From Chryseolinea soli (GTDB lineage Bacteria > Bacteroidota > Bacteroidia > Cytophagales > Cyclobacteriaceae), in the NCBI RefSeq assembly GCF_003589925.1, contig NZ_CP032382.1:124001-188000 (forward strand): a stretch of 64,000 bases of DNA. The letters are read 5' to 3'. A model generated the notes under the pieces. The model ran no database searches. It saw only the letters and a program-made list of their open reading frames with translations, and was not told the DNA's origin. Shown in pieces: positions 18,401-26,743 of the stretch. A program made the translations under genes and the position numbers. Position 1 is the stretch's first letter. Each line of letters starts with the position of its first letter.

Positions 18401-19910
18401 TGGATCCTGCAAAACCTTTGTCATCCGAGTTCATAAAGTTCAGCATCACCGTAAAGCCAAGCGCCACCTGCCCAGGGAGAATTTTGAATGTGATCGTGTT
18501 GATCTGTACCGGAAAACCCGAAGACGACGACTGGCCGCTGCCCACCGTTGAAAAATTGCCGCTCACCACATAGGGCTTCCGGGTGATCAATCCCAGATTT
18601 TCGAAACGGATCTCCTTCACTTTCATTTTTCCGTCCAAACTGAGCTTTCCGTTTAGCAACGCAGAAGCCGCAATCCCTCCATTGCCTTTTTTCTCAAGAC
18701 CGATGATGGAGCCTTTACTAAGGGTGATCTCCCCGCCGAACGGCGTACCGAATTTCTTATCCTCCGATGTAGCCACGCTAAAGCGATAGTTCATGCCCTC
18801 GTTATCCTGCTCCACCATAGCGCTATAGCCCATGGGATTCTCGCCCAGAAAGGGAAGACTTACCTCGCCCGACATCGCACCACCGGTAAGTCTGTTAAGC
18901 TGGATTTTCACCGAAAGCTCCTCAATGGACAGCGGCCATCCCCCGGCGGAGCCTTCCTTGAGGTTGAGGAGATTGGACACAGAAAATAATCCAGACACAC
19001 CCAGGTCATCGATCAGAAGATTGCGGGCTTCGATCTTCAGGTCCTTTCCCGATGTTGTGCTATCGGAAAAACCTTTGATGCGCACGGCCAGATCCTGCAG
19101 GTAAAATCCACGCCAGAGATTGATGTTATCGCCAAACGTTTGCTGGTAGCCTTGTGGAAATATAAAACCACTGGGATTGATCAGGTCGCTGTAGTCCACC
19201 ACGGCATTTCTCACTTCGAAAGAGACGTCGTCCAATCCCCTGATGGTAAAGGGTGTGATGTTTACCGTCGCCATGATATTATTGAGGTCATGGGTATTGA
19301 TCTCGAAACTTGCCGTTACGGTGGTGGCACCCTTGGCCAGGTCTTTATCCGGTTTCAGCAGGCCATCCGAAAAAACAAAATTTCCTTTCAGGTTAATGGC
19401 TTTGAAACCACTGCAATCAAATTCAACATAATTGTGACCGTCGGCAGGTAGCTCCAGTGTGAGGTTGTCGTTGATGCGAATGCGTTGTGGTGTAACCAGG
19501 ACGAGTTTGATCTGGGAAGTAGCTTTTAACCCACCCTTGCCAAAGCCGATGTTCTTTGCGGCGAAGGCGAGGGGATCGTTCGTACCGGGAATGATGACGG
19601 AGGCATAGGCACTGAAAAACCAGGAGCGGCGGTCTACCCGCTGTGCACTGTCGATCACGATGATGGTAGTGCCCGAACAGCCCTGGGGCGAAATCCCGAT
19701 AGGTAGGGTTGACAAGGATTGTTGTTCTAACCGGTCGGTGATCTTACAACTATCGGCAACATTCTTACACCGGGAGAGAACATATTTCTGAAAAGGGGAA
19801 ACTACTTCATACCCGCGGTCAGGGATCTGGCCAAAAGCCACTAGCGATAGCGTTGTAATCGTCAACAGGAGAGCAGTAGTCCTGACGTAGAGATTCTTTT
19901 TTGCTAACAT
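15489..19910 (-). CDS. Very large secreted protein of unknown family
   Basis: The 1473-residue product has a signal peptide (TALLLTITTLSLVAFGQ). Residues about 50-600 are beta-rich with repeated AsmA-like strand pairs but no recognised domain. About 600-1000 contains hydrophobic, Gly-rich stretches (LGRIMIVGPLFLTGIMGGAS; DGTAGLGFLAGVTLVVAIENA). The last 450 are again beta-rich and acidic. There are few Cys residues and no T9SS tail. The ATG at 19934 would add eight residues. It is divergent from the SprB-repeat gene and co-oriented with the FN3 gene. I do not recognise the family. It may be a scaffold or an outer-membrane assembly, which is inference. Confidence 0.8.
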   Translation of the reverse strand: MLAKKNLYVRTTALLLTITTLSLVAFGQIPDRGYEVVSPFQKYVLSRCKNVADSCKITDRLEQQSLSTLPIGISPQGCSGTTIIVIDSAQRVDRRSWFFSAYASVIIPGTNDPLAFAAKNIGFGKGGLKATSQIKLVLVTPQRIRINDNLTLELPADGHNYVEFDCSGFKAINLKGNFVFSDGLLKPDKDLAKGATTVTASFEINTHDLNNIMATVNITPFTIRGLDDVSFEVRNAVVDYSDLINPSGFIFPQGYQQTFGDNINLWRGFYLQDLAVRIKGFSDSTTSGKDLKIEARNLLIDDLGVSGLFSVSNLLNLKEGSAGGWPLSIEELSVKIQLNRLTGGAMSGEVSLPFLGENPMGYSAMVEQDNEGMNYRFSVATSEDKKFGTPFGGEITLSKGSIIGLEKKGNGGIAASALLNGKLSLDGKMKVKEIRFENLGLITRKPYVVSGNFSTVGSGQSSSSGFPVQINTITFKILPGQVALGFTVMLNFMNSDDKGFAGSTHLDVIAKLEETSDAIQVGEQVVTRKSEHWKFDKVVVSEISLDCKTQAFTLKGKLSIFDDDPVYGDGFHGNLAFTIKKILENGVKVNAYFGSKDSYRYWHVDAYVPLGRIMIVGPLFLTGIMGGASYHMVRQQPMVPDFSKMSEEKASTLGTGNSEEALVYIPDGTAGLGFLAGVTLVVAIENAINADVMLEVMFNQGGGLKYVQFNGSAFFLTAINGRGRVKDGNVPKVPVMATMSMLFDNDNNVFHANMRTYINLFGILQGVGENGLVGEAVIHIDPHDWYTYIGRPTQMFGLNILGIATVETYFMVGTKIENLPLPPPEVREIFKDIDLRLMRDDLAAAGGKGFAFGLHFKIAFDSKDKLRPFYVMLAVGAGADIMLRNYGNTQCEGHDGRIGIGGWYASGQAYVFLIGKVGIRVKKKSFDIISLGVAALLQATLPNPTWMRGMLAGNYSVLGGLVKGKFNLDFTIGEQCEMVNPGAEIEDVVVIADIKPDNNGIDVNVFAAPQVSFNTAINTDFSMMDLNNNLNAYRIQLDEFTLTSNGVVVDSKLQWNAANDVAILKTHEILPPLSTLDARVKIHWEKKNDRGIWEVMKDINDQIIYETKETHFTTGEAPNFIPDENVAFSYPIKNQYNLHVNESGKGYVKLNVGQEYLFKAADETTQWNYVAQFKKAGGSISEIPIIYNAPDARVDFDFPQLEKKSIYTIRFIKRPQSVNAIDQNVQRSEVRLDGGKDNEVTVNSNALEGTLSQNVDKDIYTSAFRSSQFGTFGEKWESLGRGRDQFDVALGHVAVIGKRVDTEEAFDEFELTEKETSPALVQFVASPENEWFKNIISPLLYDLYPYDPDVSIHWRKPEVLGIKPLKGVDISNSIESFRLTDNDIAAGTAPGKRSSVLMAYYLSFYCYGDYQDLVDAASAKYLDNWSARPEGVKRLLAATGYTDLLEGNYPVNVSYTLPGAQTPSYQNQVSIKF

Positions 19911-20136
19911 GATAATAGACCGGTTTAAGTTCATTAGTCAAAATAGACTTAATACCAGATTATCAGAAACTCAAAACCTCGCCCAAAATTATTTTCCATA
20001 CATGGGCGCTGTTTATAAAATCGGGCTTCGTTTTCGGTTTCGGAGTGGGGATACTTTTATAGGATGCTTCATTGACCTTCAATGACATGCCTTAAGACGC
20101 ATGTCGGAAGCGCTGATGGGCTTTACAAAAAACGAT

Positions 20137-23100
20137 ATGGTCACTATCAACAAATCTCTAAAGTGTCTCGGGTTATTCATTTCATTTTGTCTGATCTCAG
20201 CCAACAGCCGGGCTCAATATGCAGTGGAGATACACGTAGAAAACGCCTTCATAAACAACTATCATGGCGATGGCTACGGTCCTAGAATACGGATCTACCA
20301 TGATGACTGGAAAGATGATTCGGACCACGCTCCCTGGCTTGAGGACAATTGTATTAAACTACCCAACACGGCGACCGGATTGGTAAGCGTTCAAAAAAAC
20401 TTTTCTTTTTTTGTGACCTCCAGCGCGTTTGACCTTATCGTGGTCACACATGAAGAGCATCAGGCCGGGCACTATCGCTCAGAAGATTGTACCGCGACCG
20501 GTTCCGACGATTTTCAGGCCAGTACTAAGAAGGCGATCAACTTGAACGATTATACCCCCGGAGTCTTTTCTCCCATATTCTATGTCGCCACCCTCAGCGG
20601 GCCATCTACCGTGGATACGTACATGCAAATCCGCTATACCCCCGTTAAACCCCAGCGGCCGACAGGAACTTCTCAAGAATGTTCAGATGGTCCTTTTACG
20701 TTAACAACTCCCAAGCCCACAACGGGTATGACCAATACCACAGGGCTGTCTTATGAATGGGAATTTAATATACCTGCAAACGACCCAACTAATCCGGGTT
20801 ACGCTAATTGTGAATCGGACTGTCGCATGGCCTTTCAAGATTGCAATATGCATGGTAGACCGACTTGCGACAGTGACAAACACACTTGCGAGACGAATTG
20901 TACCACACAATATCCAACTCCTCCTCCCATCTGGAAGCCCCTCTCTGGAACAATTTCCGGCCAGGACATCACGTTCAACCCCATGTCTGCAATCTTCAAA
21001 GGAAGACTTACCAGTACAACGACAGTGAATTTCCGCGTTCGTGCGGTAGGCCCCCAACTGACAGGGGCTTTTAGCGATGCCAGTTCATTTAGTTTTATGC
21101 CACCGCCACCAAATGCGAACCCGCCAGTAGCCATAGAGACTTCATGTTCATTGCGTGGGACTGTCTCGGGAAATGGAAATGGAAACGGAGGAACAGGGAA
21201 GATCCTAGTAACCGGAGTTACCAGTCAGTTTTCAATCTACAAATTCGTTCTAAAAAAAGGCCCGGACGTTACGTTAGAATGCAATCCCAACGTTAGCAAT
21301 AGTTGCCTTAAACAAGGTGATGTTTCAGGCACTCATTCAGGAGCCAGCTTTGAAATTTCAGGGTTGACGCCGGCCAGCTATACACTTTTTCTCCTTAATG
21401 ATGCCGGTACGCAAGGTTTCTGTCCGCGCAAAGTAGGATCGGTAACCGTGGATCCCGTCGAAAACCTTGGGATAAAAAATTTCAACTACACCACGCTTCC
21501 TTGTCACAATATCCCCACCGGGAGCGGCACGCTTACGTTGACCGGCGGTCGACCGCCAACATTGACTTACGATCTCCTGGAATTGACAAACAACAAATCG
21601 TTTAACTCCAATATAACCTTTGGAAACGCCGGCGTCTCATTTGCTCAACTACCGGCAGGAAGCTATCGCCTGACAGCAGCCGATCAGTGCACGCCATCCG
21701 TTGTGAAGCCATTTGTTTTGATCCAGCCCATAGCCATACAGGAAGTTGAATTTCAGCTTTCAGATGCCACCTGCAGCACACCCGCCGACGGCATCGCTTC
21801 TATTAAAATCGCGCGGTCAACCGGCGCTTTCGATCAATCGCTATCGCCTCTATTGCATTACCAGCTTTTTAAGAGTGGTGTCCTCTTCGATGAGCAACAG
21901 ATTGCCGATGACCATTTTATGTGGAGCAATCTTCCACCCGATCCAAATTATAAGCTTTATGTAAAAGAGGCGGGCGGAATGGACTGCAATGCCCTGATCA
22001 AGAATTTTGCCATTGGCGGCCCACCATCGCTGGGCTTTTCAACACTCGATATCATCGACGTTACGTGCTTTGGAGCAACAGACGGGATCGTCAACTTAAC
22101 GGGCGCCGGGGGAAATGGGAGCTACACTTTCCAACTGATTCCTGCAACTGGAGGAACATCATTATCCAGCCTGACAGGAAATTTTACCGACCTGGTGCCA
22201 GGAGACTATGACGCAACGGTGATGAACAATTCCACCTGTCGGGATGAATTCGTTCAGCGCATCACCGTGAACAGCCCCACCAGCATCACGGCCCAAATCA
22301 CCAAGCAAGACATTACCTGTGCCGGCCTGACCGACGGCAAAGTGTTTTCAACCGTCTTGGGAGGCACATCGGGCATTACCGGATATTCCTACATCTGGGA
22401 AACCCGAATTGGTAACTCATGGTCACCACTCAGCATAACGCTTCCCACACTGACGCAGCAGCCTCAGGGTGATTACCGGCTAAAAATAAAAGACAATCAT
22501 CTCTGCGACGGAATCTCAAACGAAGTCACCGTGGTTGAGCCCCTGCCCGTAGACATTGTCTCCGTTCAGATCCACGATGTCGTCTGCTTTGGAGGAACCG
22601 GATCGATCGACGTTGTTGCCGAAGGTGGCGTAGCGCCCTATTCTTTTGAATATGCCCAAGACGGCAACGCTTTCTTCTCAGCCACCAGCCTTTCGCCACT
22701 GTTGCCGGGCTCCTATGCCGTTCGCGCGAAAGACCATAACGGTTGTAGCGCAGATGATCCGGAGATGCATCTCCTCACCGCCCCACCCGCAAGCCTGACC
22801 TTCCAGGAAAAACTCTCTGACTTTAACAGCTTCAACATCTCTTGCTTCGGGGGAAGCAATGGATCGGCATACATCACCGCTACTGGCGGCAACGGCAATC
22901 ACTATACGGGGTACAGCTATGCAGCAGACAACAACCCTTTCCAGACCGAGCCAACGCTGACGGGAATAAACGCCGGAACACACACCATCAGGGTAAAAGA
23001 CGGCCGGGGCTGCGTCGTCTCGAAAACCCTTGCCTTCATACAGACTACGGCAAAGCTTTTTGCGACACTCACCTCAAAACAGGATGTGACCTGCATGGGC

Positions 23101-24300
23101 GACGAAACCGGCATACTCTCCGTAGGCGGATCGGGTGGCCTCCCACCATACCAGTTCAGCCTAAACGGAGGTCCCTTCCAGACGAGCGGCACGTTCACAA
23201 AACTACAGGCATCGACGTATAGCATTACCGTGATGGATCAAAATGGGTGCGACAATGCCTCATCCCAAGAGATCACCAGCATCAATCCCGAAATTCAAAT
23301 CGAAACGATCGTCAAAGAGGTCAGTTGCTTCGGCGGCTCCGATGGGACCATCACAACCCTCGTGCTAGGCGGCGTGCCCCCGTTGCGCTATGGGTGGGTA
23401 CCGGCGACTGTAAACGCCACATCTTCCGTGCTGGATGGGATCAAAGCCGGCAGTTACACGGTGACGGTATCCGACCAGGCTGGATGTTCACGTGAACACA
23501 CCGCCACCGTGCAGCAGCCCAACGAAGCACTTGCTATGAAGCTTATCACTATTCCGGTGTGTTACCAAAAAAATAATGGCTCCATTACGGCCCAGGTTTC
23601 GGGTGGCACGGCGCCGTACCAATACGCTATCGGTGACCCCTTGCATTATCAGACTGACCCGGGCTTTAAAGAAGACGTGGGAGACTATGTAGTTACCGCG
23701 CAAGACAGCAAGGGCTGTCTTATTTCCTTGTCAGCGACCATTACTCAGCGGAACGATAAGCCCGAGGCCAATTTCCTGGTGGCTACAAAACGCAACGCCC
23801 TGGATACGCTGGTCGTCACCGAAATCAGCGTGCCCATACCCGATTCCTCGGTGTGGCAATTCGACCCTCAAGCCATTGTGGTGTCCCAGGATCCGAAGTC
23901 GCCCGAACTGCGATTCACCGAGCCGGGCACCTACACCGTGAGCATGACCAGCTATTTCACCGGATGCGATTACACCGTCACCAAAACCATCACCGTCAAC
24001 CCTTACGACCCGGACATCGAAAAAGAAAGAGTGCCCGGATACAAGCCCATTGAAAGTGTGGCGATAGCTCCCAATCCCTCCGGTGGTGAATTCAACGTAG
24101 AGGCTAAGCTGAATAAAAAGTATGACCTCGCGGTAAAAGTCTACGACATGCTGGGGATTCTTCATTATGAAAGAACCTGGTCATTAGTCGACAGTCTGTC
24201 CGAAAAAATTAGGCTCAATAATCCCGTGGATGGAGTATATGTGGTGAGGCTCATCACGGAGTCTGATGCCAGGGACGTGCGACTGATCATTCATCCTTAG
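20137..24300 (+). CDS. SprB-repeat cell-surface protein with T9SS type A sorting domain
   Basis: The product is about 1387 residues from ATG 20137 (20101 and 20116 are alternatives), with a signal peptide ending SRAQ. A Cys-rich block of six Cys lies near residues 225-255. From about 600 to 1270 there are about eight repeats of the SprB type, each with a VTCFG-x-x-DG or ISCFGGSNG core followed by GGxGxYxF. The C-terminal 85 residues begin APNPSGGEFNVEAKL and end in DVRLIIHP, a type A sorting tail removed during export by the type IX system. It is thus displayed or secreted at the cell surface, probably as an adhesin. Confidence 0.9.
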   Translation: MVTINKSLKCLGLFISFCLISANSRAQYAVEIHVENAFINNYHGDGYGPRIRIYHDDWKDDSDHAPWLEDNCIKLPNTATGLVSVQKNFSFFVTSSAFDLIVVTHEEHQAGHYRSEDCTATGSDDFQASTKKAINLNDYTPGVFSPIFYVATLSGPSTVDTYMQIRYTPVKPQRPTGTSQECSDGPFTLTTPKPTTGMTNTTGLSYEWEFNIPANDPTNPGYANCESDCRMAFQDCNMHGRPTCDSDKHTCETNCTTQYPTPPPIWKPLSGTISGQDITFNPMSAIFKGRLTSTTTVNFRVRAVGPQLTGAFSDASSFSFMPPPPNANPPVAIETSCSLRGTVSGNGNGNGGTGKILVTGVTSQFSIYKFVLKKGPDVTLECNPNVSNSCLKQGDVSGTHSGASFEISGLTPASYTLFLLNDAGTQGFCPRKVGSVTVDPVENLGIKNFNYTTLPCHNIPTGSGTLTLTGGRPPTLTYDLLELTNNKSFNSNITFGNAGVSFAQLPAGSYRLTAADQCTPSVVKPFVLIQPIAIQEVEFQLSDATCSTPADGIASIKIARSTGAFDQSLSPLLHYQLFKSGVLFDEQQIADDHFMWSNLPPDPNYKLYVKEAGGMDCNALIKNFAIGGPPSLGFSTLDIIDVTCFGATDGIVNLTGAGGNGSYTFQLIPATGGTSLSSLTGNFTDLVPGDYDATVMNNSTCRDEFVQRITVNSPTSITAQITKQDITCAGLTDGKVFSTVLGGTSGITGYSYIWETRIGNSWSPLSITLPTLTQQPQGDYRLKIKDNHLCDGISNEVTVVEPLPVDIVSVQIHDVVCFGGTGSIDVVAEGGVAPYSFEYAQDGNAFFSATSLSPLLPGSYAVRAKDHNGCSADDPEMHLLTAPPASLTFQEKLSDFNSFNISCFGGSNGSAYITATGGNGNHYTGYSYAADNNPFQTEPTLTGINAGTHTIRVKDGRGCVVSKTLAFIQTTAKLFATLTSKQDVTCMGDETGILSVGGSGGLPPYQFSLNGGPFQTSGTFTKLQASTYSITVMDQNGCDNASSQEITSINPEIQIETIVKEVSCFGGSDGTITTLVLGGVPPLRYGWVPATVNATSSVLDGIKAGSYTVTVSDQAGCSREHTATVQQPNEALAMKLITIPVCYQKNNGSITAQVSGGTAPYQYAIGDPLHYQTDPGFKEDVGDYVVTAQDSKGCLISLSATITQRNDKPEANFLVATKRNALDTLVVTEISVPIPDSSVWQFDPQAIVVSQDPKSPELRFTEPGTYTVSMTSYFTGCDYTVTKTITVNPYDPDIEKERVPGYKPIESVAIAPNPSGGEFNVEAKLNKKYDLAVKVYDMLGILHYERTWSLVDSLSEKIRLNNPVDGVYVVRLITESDARDVRLIIHP

Positions 24301-24364
24301 CGTTATTTCCTTTGACCCGATATATTCAAGAATCAAAGTTGGAAACCGTTTTAACGAAGTCCTC

Positions 24365-26743
24365 ATGAAATATTCCAAGGGACAAAAGTCTAACCTACTT
24401 TTTGACAGGAGGACGTCCTCCGGAAAAACATCAGTCTTTCCGATAGCAATTTTTATTTTGATGGGACTTGTCACTGCGCTGCCATCCTGGAGTCAGGTCT
24501 TTCCCGTGCAGTCCACCACGCAGCTGATCCCACCCTACTCGGTCTATCTTTCCGACTACGCCGAACCAGGGAACGAAAAATTGCGCGTCATCCTGGTGCA
24601 ACATGATCTTACACAACCTTCCTATGCACTCCGCCTGGTGATGAGCGTCGAGTTGAATGGGCAACTGATCCTGCGCACAGCACGCACCTTCAATCCACCG
24701 CCGATTCATTTGAACGCAGGAATACCGACCGTCATTTCCGGCGCCGACCTTTCTCCGTATCTCGACAGCCGCAATATCGACTTCATCGGCTATAACCGAG
24801 CGGAATATGAACGGACTCGCGCCTTGCCCGAGGGAAGCTACCAGATCACCTTCACCGCCTATGACTACCGGCGGCAAGACGTGCAGGTGAGCAACGCCGG
24901 CACCAGCTTCTATTACCTGGCCAAAAGCGAACCACCCCTGGTCAATTATCCATCCTGTGGCTCGGCCATACCGCTGCGAACACCACAGCAGGTCATCTTC
25001 TCCTGGCTCGCCCGCAATACTTCCTCTCCCAACTCCGCCGGCAACACGCAATATGAGTTCGCGCTCTACGAAACACGCCCGCCGGGACGTAACCCCAACG
25101 ACGTGGTGCTCAGTACGCCGCCGGTCTTTAAGACCACCACAGAACTGACGCAACTTATTTACGGCCCCGGCGAACCTATGTTGCTGGACGGCATGACCTA
25201 TGTGTGGCGCGTTCGCGCGATCGACCCCAAAGGCACCGATTCCTTTCGGAACAATGGCTACTCAGAGGCGTGCACTTTTACTTATGGCGGCGTCAATCCC
25301 GACATCAACATCGGTGTCATAAAGAATCTCCAGGCACAAGGCGAAACCGAGCACCGCGCAAAGATCTGGTGGGAAAAAGCCGGGGTAGACGCCTACCGGG
25401 TTCACTATCGAAAATCGAGCGGCGAGTGGGAATGGTTTTATAGCGACGTGACCACGGAGTCGCTAACAGCATCAACGGAAGGCTTTATCAAACTCTTCGA
25501 CCTGGAAGCCGAAGTCGAATATGAAACCCGCATCCAGGCAAAAAAGGATGGCTTCTTCGGTCCGTATAGCGACGTGGTAAAATTCAAAATGCCGCCGCGA
25601 CGCATCGCACATTGTGGCGAGGAGAATAACACGACAACTGCTGACCAAAGTCGCCCGCTGCTCTCCGCCATCCCGAACATGGCCATCGACGTCGACGGCA
25701 TCGACATGATGCTGACCGTCGTGGAACCTCTGGGCAATGGCTGGTTCAAGGGCGTGGGCGAAGTGACCATCCCTTACCTGGGTGGTGCCTACGGAGTGAA
25801 GTTCGACAAACTGTTCATCGACGCCGACCGCATTGCCGGCAACGGCCGTGTCGACTTCATCACCCGCGGTGTAGCCCTCATGCTCCAGCAGCAGGCACAG
25901 AACCAAAAGAAAAATGAACAAGAGAAAGTGCAGCAACAAAACCGTGCCGCCTGGAACGGCACGGACTTTTATGAAAAAATATTTCAGTACGATGCGCTCG
26001 ACATCGAAACCATCACCGTCGATAACGCCAGCTATATCAACATCACCGACGCGCAAGGCAACGTAACGGCCAACGCCGAATTGATGCAAGTGCTCAATTC
26101 AGCGCCCACAAAAGCCATTATCATAGAAGACAAAAAGGGCGATCAGTGGGTGGTGCAGAAGGATAAGGCCACGGGGCAGACGAAAGTGATGAAGGTGGAA
26201 GGAGGCGGTCTGGGCTCCAATGCTATGGTGAGCGGCGAAGCGCTGGATATTTTGAAGAAGGCCTTAAAGGCCCTGAGGCAGACCTATTCCGATGCAGCCA
26301 TCAACGACCTGAAAGAAAATATCGACGCCTTGAATAAAGACTTGCAGACCGCCATTCAAAAGCACAATGATCAAATTGTCACCAACCTGACCGCGTCAGG
26401 TCAGCCGGACGGACCGTCCATATTCTCGAAGTACGATCTTCTCGAAGCGAAAGATGCGTCGGAAAACAGTGCCTTTGAAAATCAATCCGCTGTCCTCAAA
26501 GACAAAGAATTGGAATTCAACGAGGCTACGCTCATTCAATTTGTGGCCCGCGACCTCGACACCAAAGACGACTATAAAATGATTGGCCATGAACTGCGCA
26601 TCGACAACCAATCGGTTTCCGACTATGCGGCTGCGCAAAAAGCGCAAAACACACCCGAGAGCCAGATCACCGACAAAGTGAAAACCGAAATCGTGGCCCT
26701 CCTGCGTCAGATCTTCATCACCTATAGCAATTCTCAAAAATGA
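24365..26743 (+). CDS. Secreted TANFOR-like/fibronectin type III protein
   Basis: The 792-residue product has a signal peptide ending near ALPSWSQ. Residues about 48-310 start VQSTTQLIPPYSVYLSDY and hold the pattern GIPTVISGADLSPYL...IDFIGYNR, which I associate from memory with the TANFOR domain of large Bacteroidota proteins. An FN3-like module follows (about 320-410), then a beta region with metal- or ligand-binding appearance and a Gln/Lys-rich helix (QQQAQNQKKNEQEKVQQQN). The C-terminal 150 residues are helical. It overlaps the toxin gene by 4 bp (ATGA), so the two are probably made together and may interact. Confidence 0.78.
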   Translation: MKYSKGQKSNLLFDRRTSSGKTSVFPIAIFILMGLVTALPSWSQVFPVQSTTQLIPPYSVYLSDYAEPGNEKLRVILVQHDLTQPSYALRLVMSVELNGQLILRTARTFNPPPIHLNAGIPTVISGADLSPYLDSRNIDFIGYNRAEYERTRALPEGSYQITFTAYDYRRQDVQVSNAGTSFYYLAKSEPPLVNYPSCGSAIPLRTPQQVIFSWLARNTSSPNSAGNTQYEFALYETRPPGRNPNDVVLSTPPVFKTTTELTQLIYGPGEPMLLDGMTYVWRVRAIDPKGTDSFRNNGYSEACTFTYGGVNPDINIGVIKNLQAQGETEHRAKIWWEKAGVDAYRVHYRKSSGEWEWFYSDVTTESLTASTEGFIKLFDLEAEVEYETRIQAKKDGFFGPYSDVVKFKMPPRRIAHCGEENNTTTADQSRPLLSAIPNMAIDVDGIDMMLTVVEPLGNGWFKGVGEVTIPYLGGAYGVKFDKLFIDADRIAGNGRVDFITRGVALMLQQQAQNQKKNEQEKVQQQNRAAWNGTDFYEKIFQYDALDIETITVDNASYINITDAQGNVTANAELMQVLNSAPTKAIIIEDKKGDQWVVQKDKATGQTKVMKVEGGGLGSNAMVSGEALDILKKALKALRQTYSDAAINDLKENIDALNKDLQTAIQKHNDQIVTNLTASGQPDGPSIFSKYDLLEAKDASENSAFENQSAVLKDKELEFNEATLIQFVARDLDTKDDYKMIGHELRIDNQSVSDYAAAQKAQNTPESQITDKVKTEIVALLRQIFITYSNSQK

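Noticed and set aside
17346..18551. 401-codon plus-strand frame opposite the 1473-residue gene
   Set aside because: It shows His/Arg-rich antisense composition and no signal peptide or motif. The minus-strand protein has a signal peptide and operon partner.
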